Part shown: one piece after another, positions 46,020-57,760 of the stretch
How the letters are laid out: the number at the start of each line of letters is the position of its first letter
How positions within the stretch are numbered: position 1 is the stretch's first letter
Assembly: GCA_013076295.1 (NCBI GenBank)
Contig: RQOL01000282.1
Span: forward strand, 1 to 64,000
Origin: Sanderia malayensis
Taxonomy: Eukaryota > Cnidaria > Scyphozoa > Semaeostomeae > Pelagiidae
Direction: 5' to 3'
DNA length: 64,000 bases
The notes under the pieces: model-generated
Told to the model about the DNA's origin: nothing
The model's input: only the letters and a program-made list of their open reading frames with translations
Database searches by the model: none
Position numbers and translations under genes: made by a program

Positions 46020-46680
46020 ATGTACATCCTTATGCATAGTAATGTTAATGTTGATATGTAATAATTCTATTTATAACTTTTGTAAATCTTCAAAAAAGAT
46101 GACTGCAAAGCAGACACTGTCCTTCTTTGTGAGCAAATGATCTTCATATCAACCTTAACAAATATAACATGAACTCACCTGATTATAATAATATTCACAA
46201 GGAATGTTCCACACAACAAGCATTCACTTCATGTTTGAGCACCGTAAACAAAGAAGACATCATATAATATACTTTATAGCATGTGTTGGCAAATCTCAGT
46301 TTTTTCATCTGGATTTAAGTCTGTAAATACAAGTAATTCATTTTAACTCCAAATTATTAATTACCCCTACACCATGTATGCACCCAGTCAAACAGGCAGT
46401 ATGTTTACCTTCTTACCTTTGCTCAACTTTCCATGGCCTTAGCCTTCAGATCATGACATTCATAACAACAGCTAACAAAATCCGCACAACCAGTTTGTGA
46501 AAAATTATCTATTTTTCACATATTATACATTAAATTCACCAAATCAATCACTTCTTTTTATACTCACAAGTTCTCCTTACTAATTTTCCTCATCAAATGA
46601 ATAATCTTTCAGAGACATTTTTTTAAGGTTAGTTAACGTTAACGACTAATAAAAATAATGATACATCAATATGAAAAAAC
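46020..46680 (+). repeat. older, eroded small-gene unit, right arm
   Basis: Mirror of 25,620-26,240 (AGCAGACACTGTCCTTC, GTTAACGTTAACGAC, AACCTTGGTCTTTTGAAAATTT). It is almost free of rearrangement between the arms. Confidence 0.75.
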
Positions 46681-46859
46681 TAACCTTGGTCTTTTGAAAA
46701 TTTGAATATTCGCCTGGCTGGAGCAAGGCATCATCACAAGTGAATCTTCTAACCGTTCCTGTTCGAACAATTGATTACGAAAAGAATCATCCTTCGTCGC
46801 AAAGAATCGAATTTGCAGGCCAACAGTATTGCAACAACATCATATACGAAACAACCGAG

Positions 46860-47000
46860 GCGCGGGCGCCGAATAGAGGCTACTCATCTCCCACCTATCA
46901 AATTAGGGCGGGAAATTTTAAAATTTCTCTTGCGCCAAGACCGTCCGTAAACACGAAAAAAATTTTTTCAACCCCACTGCAGCACCAAAATTTTTCAACG
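46860..47000 (+). promoter_or_regulatory. small-gene promoter and first leader exon, right arm
   Basis: GCGCCGAATAGAGGCTACTC, then E2F-like GGCGGGAAA at 46,907-46,915. The first leader exon ends TTTTTCAAC before GTAAGTATAC. Two short leader exons follow, 47,160-47,196 and 47,342-47,375, which resemble each other. Confidence 0.5.
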
Positions 47001-47550
47001 TAAGTATACGCAAAATTTCATTTCTACAATTATGAACTAAATATATATTTTAAAACATTCAGACATGACACAAATAAGCACAAGACACATCTAACACCAA
47101 TAACTTTAAATAACATTTTTGTCTCATTTTTAACTTTTTAATGCAATTTTCTCTTGCAGGCAATTCAACATTCAACTTTTCTCTACATACACCTTGGTAA
47201 GCATTTTGCAAACATTGTTTCTCCTCCAACTGCCCTTACTTCTCCTTTGTCAGGAATATTCTGCTGTGAACACAATAAACAACTGCCTATAACATTTTTG
47301 TCTCAATTTTCATTTTCTTATGCAATTTTTTCTCTTCAAAGCAACTCAACATTCACACTTTTTTGCACACCTTATGTAAGTATATTTCACAAACTTTATT
47401 TCTCACACAATGGTCTTTAATTGTCCTCTTGCAAGAATAGAGCAGTCAATTAACACTTAACAGATATATTTTCTCTCCTTCATTAACCTCTTGCAATTTT
47501 ATTACCAACATGAAATTGATACCAACATATTCATTCATAGATTCTTTACA

Positions 47551-48189
47551 ATGGCCTCCAATCAAACTGATGAGGAACTTCTTCGTGAAGATGACACTCC
47601 TATGCAGCCTCAACAACACAACATCACAATATCTTTCCAAGGAGAAATAAAGGTTATTATCAACACTTACTTAATTACACTATACAAGTCTCAATGCCAT
47701 TACTTTACTTTTTACATTGTTCACAGCAACCTTGACTTACTTCTCTCTTCACCACTTCCATCCTTTCAGATGTTCCCATTTGAAAATTTGCCAAACTAAA
47801 AAAAGAATGTTCTGCCAACTTTAAATTTGAAAAACACACCAAAGTTCAACTTTGTAACAATGCAAGGAACCGAATTGAAAAGGAGAAGCTGAAGTAAGTT
47901 ACTTCCAACATACCCATTATTATCTACTGTCTTTCACCAATTCTTCTCAACATTGCATGGAATCCTCTATGACACAACCAAGCATTGTTTTAAAAACAAA
48001 TATTTTCTTTGCAGGTCAACAGACAGGATGAAAATTAATCTAATTAGAAAAAAAAACACAAAATAAGAAAAAAAAGTTTACTTTTAAGCCAGGATCAAGC
48101 AGATCACCTTTCATGTGGACTAACATGCCCACACGTGATCTACAAAAGACAATGATGGATATGGCTAAGATTTCCAGAAAAAAAATAGT
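47551..48189 (+). pseudogene. small three-exon gene, right arm (frameshifted)
   Basis: Exon 1 47,551-47,652 is open (MASNQTDEELLREDD). Exon 2 47,770-47,893 has three single-base changes relative to unit 1 (GAAAATTTGCC, CCAAAGTTC, AAGGAACCG), the first giving an early stop. Exon 3 48,014-48,189 has an altered A-run and an extra C before the stop. Borders are conserved. It lies directly upstream of Helitron C in the same orientation, as in the left arm. Confidence 0.75.
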
Positions 48190-49040
48190 CTTAACCTTTG
48201 TTGTCTTCTCTGCATAATATCACAGACAAATAAAATTATGCCTTTCTTTTGACAAATTCTTCCCGTGCTGCAGTCTAAATTGAAAATGAATACAAACTAC
48301 AAACACTATTTTGGCCTATACTGTGATATTATGCACCCACATGCTTTTCCTTTATCAATTTCTTTATGTTATTGTATTTATTTATTTATCAGTGTTGTTT
48401 GTGATATATTTGTTGTATGTATAATAAATAAATGTTTTTGTTTGTAAATTGTTTCATTCATGCAAAGAAATCATTGCAAAGCAGTCACTGTCTATTTTTT
48501 TGAACAAATCTTTATATACTTAACATGAACTCACCTGACTACAATAATGTTCACAAGGAATGCAACACATCACAAGAATTCACTTTATGTCTGCGGGCAC
48601 CTGAAACAAAAGAAGACATCGTATAAGGCTCATTGGCTCAGCTCACTTCTCCTCATTTCGCCTCAACTCTATGCATGTAAGTAATTTATTTTCAAATGAA
48701 TTACTTAAATTAAGCCAATGTATTCATCAGTCAAACAATAAGTATGATTAGGTACTACCTTCTTACCTTTGGTGAACCTTCCATGGCCTACTGTCATTCT
48801 GGCTTTTCCTGTCTTTCAACACACGTGTTTTGCAGCATATAACACCTGACACATAATCAATGTTGTTCATTACAATCAAATAAATTTATATGATCATTAG
48901 ATGATACTTGATTGCAATGATCTCCAAGGAATATATTCACATTCGTTCAACAAGTTCTCTAGCGCAAGAACAAGAACACCATTTCATTCCTTTATTTCCC
49001 ATACAAGAATCACAAAAAGAGCAACAACGAGACAATGCAC

Positions 49041-50224
49041 CGAATAGAGGCTACAATTCTTTCCAAATTGGCGCAATTTAAATAGCAATTGCGTCTTTAC
49101 TTTGTTGGTGTATATACCAAATGTAAAACTTTTTGTGCAATTTCTGACTGTCGGTATAAATCGCCAGAGAATAAATGATATCAATATATATATCGTTTGA
49201 TAAAAAAATTGAGAGCAAAAGTGCATTTTTGTAATTGGTAAGTGGAATGTTCATATTTGCTTCTCCTAAACTTTCCTCTACACGCTATAAAGTTTAACAG
49301 CGTCTTCCTTAAAACAACTTTGCCTTTCATTACATCGCATTTCATTGCTTTTTCTCAGGGTATCATCAATTGGTTTGTAATTGTCATTGGTGAAAGTAAT
49401 TCTCAATTACTCATTTGTAAATAACAAAGTAAAGTTTTTTAATAAAGTAAGTGTTGCACTCCTTCACTTTGACATTTTTTCTTATTTCTTCACTCAATCA
49501 ACATAATAATATACAAGTTACATGTTAAACATCGTTCTATTAATGCAACTTTCGTTTACAAGATAATCAATTCATCCAAAATATTTTACTTCTTTTGCAA
49601 AAACAGGGTTTCAAAAAAGTTGATTCCTCGGAATATTTGGTGAGTGTGACAACAATTGTTCCTATACAAAGCCTATTTTAATTAATGTTTAAATGCCTCA
49701 CTCGTAATGTACATTCATATCCCCAATATTAAGCACTTAGCTACTATATTTAAAGTGGTATTAACAATTGCAACAATTTCTTATCAATACAAAGCAAATT
49801 TACTGCATAATGCAAATAAAATCTAGCCTTTACAAACACATCAAATGTAGGTTTATGGATTTTTCTTTGCGAAAATGAAATGGATGATTAACTTTTCCAA
49901 TTTATACATTATCACAACTGTTTTCCTTTTAGGTCTTGAAGAACACAATAGAAAGAGTGATGTAGGTGATAAGATAAAGTGCTCCAATATTTTTATTTGG
50001 AAACTTTAAATAACCAATAATTTAATTCAACAGTCAAGAGTAATTCCAAACATTTCTTACAATTATGTTCTAAATTATTTATTTTATCTTGCAGCTCACC
50101 ACAAAACAACAAACCCATCCAGTTGCTCACAAAATCACTCTTATTTCAAATTTTAACATTTTCACTTCAATTGGGTTGCATATAAAACACATTTTTTTCT
50201 TTTTTTTATATCACCTCTTGCAAA
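49041..50224 (+). promoter_or_regulatory. Helitron C promoter and 5' leader
   Basis: CCGAATAGAGGCTACAATTC at 49,040-49,059 and an E2F-like ATTGGCGCAATTT at 49,067-49,079 mark the promoter. Leader exon candidates follow, including 49,606-49,639 (donor GTGAGT) and 49,933-49,960, and the last acceptor TCTTGCAG near 50,095 leads to the ATG at 50,225. Mirror of 15,545-17,680 without the LINE. Confidence 0.5.
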
Positions 50225-51140
50225 ATGCCAAAAAAGGCCAGAAAGAGGCATCACTGGCAATAAACGTAGGAATCAAATGCGGATGCAACTCGCCGCCGTC
50301 GTGAGATAACCAACAACCTCATCCAGTTGATTTACCACCTGATAATATGGTAGAGGAAGCAGTAATGATCTTCACCAGTTGCAGCAAGAATACCCTCAGC
50401 AACCAGCCCCAGAATATCAACCACTCCCACTTCATTATCCACAGATGCAGGCATTGTATGTGCCATGGCAACTACCTGCGATGCTTCCCCACTATGGACT
50501 TATAGCAGTACCACAACAATAAACAATGCTTACAATATCCTGCAGCACTGGCTCCTCAACTTCAGGTACACAACTCAATAATTTCTGCTAATCTTTTCAA
50601 ATCAATCAACCATATATTATACAGCTTTTTGTAATTAAAAACTATCAAAATTAAATCAGTTATTATATCAACCAAATTATCAATATTTTTCCATCTGCAG
50701 GTACCGCGATGGTTATGCAGTTGCAACCACCCCTTCTGAATCGTAATCATGAAGGTCCAGCAGCAATACAAACGGCAGATGTGGAGATGCTTAATGTAAA
50801 TCAAGCTCAAAATGACAATGAGGTAAAAATCTAAGCTACAGTCAGGCAACTCCATTTCCATAACCCAAATCCCTCATGCAATTTCCCTACTTGAGACATG
50901 TCATTATAAGTTCCCATTTTTATTTTCATCAATTTACATAGTCACACAGTAATGGCATCAACATTTCTAATAACTAATAACTAAAATAACTAATTCATTT
51001 AATTTTCATTATTAACAGATACGGCCAATGCAGATGCAACCCGAAACACATATTGAAAATAAAATAATGACATTGAAAGGCCAGCACAACCTGATGAAAT
51101 CAACGTGGAACAACACATTCCAATTCCACATGATAATCAG
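50225..51140 (+). pseudogene. Helitron C exons 1-3, Gln-rich N-terminus
   Basis: Exon 1 50,225-50,565 starts MPKKARKR, then shifts frame through an extra base and hits stops. Exons 2 (50,701-50,822) and 3 (51,019-51,140) are 122 nt, one base short of the 123 nt in A. Splice borders are kept. Counterparts in A are open. Confidence 0.8.
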
Positions 51141-51308
51141 GTAAAACAGACTACCATCAAATTGGCTTTAAAATAACCAGTCATTCTCCATAGACCATGT
51201 CAGGAAATTATTTTGCTCTCTAAATAGACATATCTTCACAAGTTTCAGTTTTATGCATTTCAAAACACATGATTGAATTATATTAACTTAGATTGCATTG
51301 CATTTCAG

Positions 51309-51828
51309 GATCCACAAATATTGCCTGCTGCTATGGAATTGCAACCAACTTGAAAATGAGAATGAAGAAAATCAAATAGCGGTACAACCACAAGAAGTTG
51401 AAATGCAAGACGAAATCCCACCACAACACCAAGATGATGTCCCCCAAACCATCGAACATCAAGAAAGGGAAGTAAATCAACCTATTCTTGAAATTCCTCA
51501 ATTCTCCCCAATGCCTCATCATCTTGGGAAAATGACTAGAACATGTATTCACTGTGAAGCGAAGTACTTCAGAGAGGAACTCAACTCAAAAAGGCAATAC
51601 AACAAATGTTGTATGGGAGGATTAATAACTCTCGATCCCATTCAACCACCCCGGCAAATGTTATGCATTTATACACTGGAACTACTGAGGAATCTAAATA
51701 TTTTCTCAAAAATTTCCGTAGATACAATTCACTAATGGCGATGGCATCCTGGACAGCTAACGTTGTAAGACACGCTAATGCAGGACCACCAGTCATCACC
51801 ATACATGGAAACGCATACCATATGACAG
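51309..51828 (+). pseudogene. Helitron C exon 4: Cys-rich N-terminal region
   Basis: From a CATTTCAG acceptor: Gln/Glu-rich sequence, then HHLGKMTRTCIHCEAKYF and RQYNKCCMGG, then the same frame break after QPPRQ as in A. The downstream frame reads LYTGTTEESKYFLKNFRR and YHMTG to the GTAAAT donor. The intron to 52,098 contains no conserved frame. Confidence 0.85.
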
Positions 51829-52098
51829 GTAAATATAACGTCCCTCTCTTACTAGCTCTTATATTATGCTACATTTTTATATAATAGCTTCACGTGATGA
51901 AACGGATGTTACAGAACGCTCAAGTCCTTTCCCACCCAATCTACAATGGATTAGCTCTCTACTATCTTGCCATGATATAAGAGTTGTCAATCGAAAATCA
52001 AGGCGCTTTATGATGCTTTTACAACAAGCACTTGCTGCATTCAAAATTACAGTGATATAACGAAGTACAATTTACAATGTTTCATTTGAATTCAACAG

Positions 52099-53278
52099 GG
52101 GTAACTGAAACCGACAGGTCCCGAAAATATGCAGAATTATAATTATGGACACCCAACAAGCACTGCAAGAACGCCAGAACACAGCCAGAGAACAAAACTT
52201 GGACTTAGACATGGTGGCACTGCTGCAAAACGAATTGATGGCAGTAAATCGGTTTGCTCAACATTTCAAAACAATGGGAGAGTACTGGAAGAGCAAAGGC
52301 AGCAAGCCATTGCCAATGATCAGCCATTCCCACATTCAAGATGATTATTACCGGTCGCCCAGAACAAGATCGAAGATATGATAATCCTACTGCCAGAGAA
52401 ATTGCAGCAGTCTACACTACACGCAATGGCGGTGCTCCTAATCCCGAGGATAGAGAGCTTCAAATTCGAACAAGGCGTGGTAATCTTATGAAGATTAATG
52501 CCATAGATCCTGTTGCGGATCCTCTAACCTATCCATTGTTGTTCTTTCAGGGTGATCGTGGATACAGCGTGGACCTTCAACGTCTACCTACACGTGAAGG
52601 ACAAGGCCAGCAAAATGCTAATCGTAACCACCGTACCAAACTTACAATCGCCGAATATTATTCGTACCGAATACAAGTCAGAAATCAACTGTCCACCATC
52701 CACAGGGCAACACTTCTCTTTCAACAATATTTGGTGGATGCATACACCAAAATAGAAGGAAACAAGCTCAACTGGATTTTACACAATCAACGGCAATTAC
52801 GTGCTGACAGTTATCGAGGCCTGATGGATCACCTGAACAGAAGGGCTGAAATCGAAAATCAAATGGCCAGGGCAAACAATCCCAACGAACCCCTTCACAT
52901 TGATGTCGGTCGTGTTGTCATACTTCCTCATCTTTTTCAGGCAGTCAACGAAATATGTACCAGAACTTTCAAGATGCAATGACCATCGTAAGAAAGTATG
53001 GCAAGCCTGACATCTTCCTAACCATGACGGCCAATCCCAAGTGGAAGGAGATTTCAGAAAACATTCTACCACACCAGAAGTCGAATGACCGGCCTGACAT
53101 CGTCACACGAGTATTTCAACAGAAACTACAAGAACTACTGGAAGATGTCCTTCACAAGCACATTCTCGGACACACTATTGCACATGTATATGTCATCGAA
53201 TTTCAGAAGAGAGGACTACCACACGCTCACATGATTCTGTTCCTCTCTGAGGCTGATAGACCACGAACACCTGAACAG
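52099..53278 (+). pseudogene. Helitron C exon 5: Rep HUH domain
   Basis: Reads VTETDRSRKYAEL, loses a base, then MDTQQALQERQNTAREQNLD and LLQNELMAVNRFAQHF, and after another shift MIITGRPEQDRRYDNPTA and VDAYTKIEGNKLNWILHNQ. A further shift near 52,935 precedes RKYGKPDIFLTMTANPKWKE. HUH motif GLPHAHMILFL at 53,212-53,244 is intact. It ends EQ/GTAACA. At least four frameshifts. Confidence 0.9.
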
Positions 53279-53434
53279 GTAACATCTATAGCAATAATCT
53301 ATTATAGAGTAAAAGATAGATAATTATACATTTATTATTGAGTATGAAATATTATCATCAGTTGTATTGCTTAGTAAAAACACATCATTTTGATGTGTAG
53401 AACTTACATGTGATATTTTTCCTCAAACCTACAG

Positions 53435-54692
53435 GTAGATCGACTCATATCAGCTGAAATTCCGGACCCACAGGATGCAAGATATCACAAGTTAGTACTG
53501 AAGCACATGACACATGGACCATGCGGTGATATAAACCCCGGATGCGTTTGCATGGAGAATAACAAATGCAAGAAACGATTTCCCAAAGATCGCACTGCCG
53601 AAACACAAGTCAATGCGAATGGTTATCCACTCTACAGACGACGCTGTCGTCACCCAGTTCAATCTGGAAGATCGACTTCTAGATGATACATGGGTTGTGC
53701 CACATAATCGCCATCTTCTACTCAAGTATCAGTGTCACATTAATCTGGAAATATGTAGCACTGTGAAGTCCGTGAAATATATTTTCAAATATATTCATAA
53801 AGGACAAGATATGGCACACGTGGAAATTCTTCAAGGACAGCAGCAACAAGTACCTCAAGATATTGAGCACGATGAAGTACGCCAATACATCAACGCCCGG
53901 TATATTGGACCTCATGAAGCTGTTCATAGAATATTCCAATTTGCCATGCACGAGAAAAGTCACACTATCAAACGTCTGCATGTTCATCTACCTGATCAGC
54001 AGACCGTATACTTTCAGGATAATGGCCGTGTCGAACAATTACAAAACATCAATGAAAAAACCACACTGACGTCTTGGTTTGAATTGAATGCACAAGACCC
54101 GGCTGCACGCCAATATCTCTATCACGAGATTCCTGAACACTATGTTTTCAACGAGCGCACCAAAACATGGAAAGCAAGACAGCGGAGAACACTGCCTGTC
54201 ATAGGCAGAATATATCAAGTTCACCCACGACCATGTGAGCAAAGGTTCGCACTGAGACTATTGCTTCTCCATAAACGGGGTGCCACGTCGTTTGAAGATC
54301 TTCGTACGATAGAAGGAAACCTATGCAATTCCTTCAAAGACGCTGCTTTAGCTCTAGGTCTGTTGGAAGATGATGCTGAAATCATACGCTGTTTGGAGGA
54401 GGCAGTTATTTTCAACATGCCAGTACAACTGAGACAGTTGTTTGCAACATTACTCCTTTTTCAAACACCTTCAGATATCGCAGCACTCTTCAACATGTTC
54501 AAAGAAGCATTGAGTGAAGACTTTGTACGACGTGATCAAGTCAATCATCCGATATGGCCATAGCTTTTGAAGACCGACACATGTATCAATGTCTACATGA
54601 CATTGACGAAAATTTGAAAGTACATGGTCAATCGATCACTAATTATGCTGACCTTCCTCAACTTCCAGCCGACTATGTCATTCCTCAACAAG
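53435..54692 (+). pseudogene. Helitron C exon 6: Rep C-terminal part with two-tyrosine motif
   Basis: After a CTACAG acceptor it reads VDRLISAEIPDPQDARYHKL, HMTHGPCGDINPGCVCMENN and YPLYRRRCRHPV. One extra base near 53,658 then shifts the frame into the 316-codon open stretch that holds NLEDRLLDDTWVVPHNRHLL, VKYIFKYIHKG (53,772-53,804), YLYHEIPEHYVFNERTK and LRTIEGNLCNSFKDAALAL. A further shift precedes MYQCLHDIDENLKVHG. Donor CAACAAG/GTACTA. Confidence 0.9.
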
Positions 54693-54845
54693 GTACTAAT
54701 GTGTTATTTTAATATGTACTATTTAGTAAGAATATAATAATGTATCCTAAGATCGTGCAGACAAGGGCATTTACGTATTTTTGCACATTGATTCTCCTAG
54801 CTTTCTTTCCAATTTTATTGCAATATATTTCACTTATTATTACAG

Positions 54846-55875
54846 AGGAAGATGACATGGATGTTGGCAATGCCAGAGAGGAAGGAGAACGAATGCTGGC
54901 CGCATTGAACCCTGAACAGCGAGCCATATACACGGGAATCACTGATGCTATCAACGCGCAATCCGAACAGAACTGTCACTTTGTTGACGGGCCGGCTGGA
55001 ACCGGGAAAACTTTCCTTTACAACACGTTGGTTCACAATCTGCAAGCCAATGGACATAAAGTTCAGTGCATGGCGTGGTCAGGAATTGCTGCAACACTGC
55101 TCATAAATGGTAGAACTTCACATTCTACCTTTCAAATTCCTATACCACTTCAAGCTGAATCAACGTGTAATGTCAAGAGACAGAGCAGGAGAGCACAGGT
55201 ATTGCGCGAAACTACACTATTCATATGGATGAAGCTTCCATGATTCCCGCACTTGCATTACAAGCAGTCGACCGACTGCTTCGAGACATTACACATGTCG
55301 ACAGACCATTTGGTGGCAAGTTCATGCTACTTGGTGGTGACTTCAGACAGGTTCTACCTGTCGTCACGAAAGCAGGAAGGGAAAGAATTGTAGCAGAGAC
55401 TCTAAAATCACACCAGATCATTGATCTATGGACAAAGTTTCAGCAGCATCGTTTACACACCAACATGAGAGCCGTTCAAGATGATTCATACCGTGAATTC
55501 TCAGAATGGCTTCTCAGACTTGGCAACAAGCAAGAAGCACACGATGCACTGGACAACGTAATTCTGCCACAACAGATATGCACTTCGTCTAAAGAAGACA
55601 TGCTGAACTTTATTTTTCCCAGGCCGAACACACCAGATTCACACCTAATGATGGATCCTGTAACAATGTCTGAACGCTGTTGTCTGACTCCAAAGAATGA
55701 CTTATCGCATCAAGTAAACGACTTAATTCTGGACAGACTTCAAACAGCCGAAAGAACTTACTACAGCACAGACAGTGTTGTCACAGACGATCCAGATGAG
55801 GAAGAGGCCTACCCCATTGAATTTCTCAACCAACTCACTCCGAATGGAATGCCGTTGCACAGACTTAAACTCAAG
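54846..55875 (+). pseudogene. Helitron C exon 7: Pif1 helicase core
   Basis: Starts EEDDMDVGNAREEGERMLAA after TTACAG. Walker A GPAGTGKT (54,989-55,012) is intact. One base is missing at Walker B (TTCATATGGATGAAG, near 55,226), splitting the exon between LRETTLFIW and [20 protein letters not shown]. The rest is open to CTCAAG/GTAGGA with [19 protein letters not shown] and DPVTMSERCCLTPKNDL. Confidence 0.92.
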
Positions 55876-55981
55876 GTAGGAAGAGTACAATATTTCATCC
55901 TATTAACATTAAATTATTATGTGCAAAGGTAGTGCACCATAAAAAAGCCGTCATTAATCACAATAATATTCATTGCATTAG

Positions 55982-56521
55982 GTTGGTGCAACGATCATTC
56001 TTCTGCGGAATCTCAATCCAAAGAAAGGTCTTTGCAACGGAACAAGACTCATAGTTCGGCATCTCCGACGTCACGTGATCACAGCAGAGATCATTACGAA
56101 GGAGCACAGAGGACAACGGGTCATGATTCCCAAGATCACAGTCTCCACTCAGGACACGGAAATGCCGTTCAAAATGAAACGCCGACAGTTTCCAGTCAGA
56201 CTTGCATACTGCTTGACAATCAACAAGGCACAGGGGCAATCCCTGAGGTATGTTGGTTTGTACTTACCTGAGCCCGTGTTCACACATGGTCAGTTATATG
56301 TGGCCATGTCAAGAGCAACATCATTTAACGGGCTCAAAGTATTCCTCCCAGAGGAAACACACAGGAAAACAAAAACATTGTTTTCCAAGAAGTCCTGTAA
56401 AGGCTTCATCCTAGAGCGACCATCTGCACAGTTGCTCTACAGAGGGCTGCCTACCAAAACGCACATACACACATTCAAGGGTACGGGTATTGTGTGTCAA
56501 CGCAGATCACGTCGCACATAA
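55982..56521 (+). CDS. Helitron C exon 8: helicase C-terminal motifs
   Basis: From CATTAG: VGATIILLRNLNPKKGLCNG, RLIVRHLRRHVITAEIITK, AYCLTINKAQGQSLRYVG and LYVAMSRATSFNGLKVFLP, open to the stop at 56,519-56,521. Motifs V and VI are intact, including the motif VI arginine. The tail beyond VFLPEET is unlike B. Confidence 0.85.
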   Translation, partial: VGATIILLRNLNPKKGLCNGTRLIVRHLRRHVITAEIITKEHRGQRVMIPKITVSTQDTEMPFKMKRRQFPVRLAYCLTINKAQGQSLRYVGLYLPEPVFTHGQLYVAMSRATSFNGLKVFLPEETHRKTKTLFSKKSCKGFILERPSAQLLYRGLPTKTHIHTFKGTGIVCQRRSRRT

Positions 56522-56988
56522 GTGTGATGTACAGCCGTTACTGGCACCTTTCTAGAATGCATTCATTCTAGATAACACTGATCTGCGGAGACCAACTGGA
56601 CATTACCCCTCCACATGTCCAGGGGTGACTGCACCACACACAGCAGTCGGCACAGTCCTGAATCCTGCGTAGCGCCCGATTATTAAGAGTTATGCGTTGC
56701 CATTTTCTCCGATATTGCCTATGGGAAAGTGGATTTCCTTACTCTGTGAAAACTGCAAGTTGTCCCTTAAGGATAGTTACTTTTTGCAAAATATCGCACT
56801 GTCAATAACATCCCCCCCTCTCCTTTTAATACATGAAAACTTGATCTATAATCTATAGAGGTCCCTTTAGTGTTTACTGTTATATACTTCCAAGTTTCAA
56901 TTGCAGTTTTCACCAACAAGGAAAACTCGAACAAAGGTTACTCCTTGACGCTGGTGTTCGAGCTTTTCACTAATGTAACCGGCAATCT
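56522..56988 (+). other. Helitron C 3' untranslated end with hairpin
   Basis: No frame. It contains the CTCGAAC/GTTCGAG hairpin at 56,926-56,962 and the last sequence common to the three Helitrons. TCTAGAATGCATTCATTCTAGA near 56,551-56,572 is a near-palindrome found only here. Confidence 0.6.
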
Positions 56989-57489
56989 TATTCTTTTTTT
57001 TGCTATGTACAAACGTAATCCTCAAAACAAATGACCGCCGTTATTGAAAGAATACATTCACACAGTGGCACAGATGTATCTTGCTGAGAGTGAAGTGCTA
57101 TTCAAGAATCCAATGAGGTACTGTCATTTTGGTAAGCACGTCGCTAAGCCAATCAATTTTGCAACCTGAACTACGGATTGTGTGGATCAATTTTTATTGA
57201 TATTGACAATTCACCAATTTGAATAGTAGAGTTTATCATGACTGAACCCTTCGCATTTTACTTCGCATACAATACAAATATCTATCCACGTCCTTTCAAA
57301 ACATATCTTTGTACTGTATTGTATATCTTTCAGATCTTCCGCATTAATAATAAGGTTTTTAAATTGCGATTTACGTTTTCAATAGTAGATAGCCAGGAGA
57401 TAGATACTTTATCTTCTCACAGTTTCATTATTGATATATTTGTGTATTTGTCACATTAAATCTCCATTCAATAATATCATAACAAAATT

Positions 57490-57760
57490 TATTGATTTCG
57501 TTTTTAATTAGATGCATTTCTGCTAAGATCATTGAAACGAGGCGAGACTTCTGTCTCTCATTTCAAACGCCTTTGTACTGTCTATGTATGATTTTCATCT
57601 ATGTTATGTCTCATCATCGCACTATTGTTGCCTGTCGGGTCTAAGTTTTTGTCTCCCAACAAATGGCATCCAGTTGGATTTGGTTGCTGAACTCAATGAA
57701 ATTATACCTCATAAAGCCTTCCTGGCTTAAAGGAAACAACTACCTTGCTGTTCACCAAAG
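57490..57760 (+). pseudogene. module D remnant downstream of Helitron C, first part
   Basis: GATGCATTTCTGCTAAGATC and ATTGAAACGAGGC match the module D segments at 8,520-8,600 and 30,600-30,670. An exon-like end LKGNNYLAVHQ precedes a GTAAAC donor at 57,761. From 56,989 to 57,489 I see no gene. Confidence 0.4.

Larger units (their letters stand above)
49041..56988 (+). mobile_element. Helitron C (plus strand, degenerate)
   Basis: Promoter, leader, eight coding exons and a 3' hairpin (56,926-56,962), with CCGGCAATCT at 56,979-56,988. It is the inverted counterpart of A, closely similar over about 8 kb. Frameshifts occur in exons 1, 2, 3, 4, 5, 6 and 7, several at positions different from A. 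The LINE present in A is absent. Confidence 0.85.
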
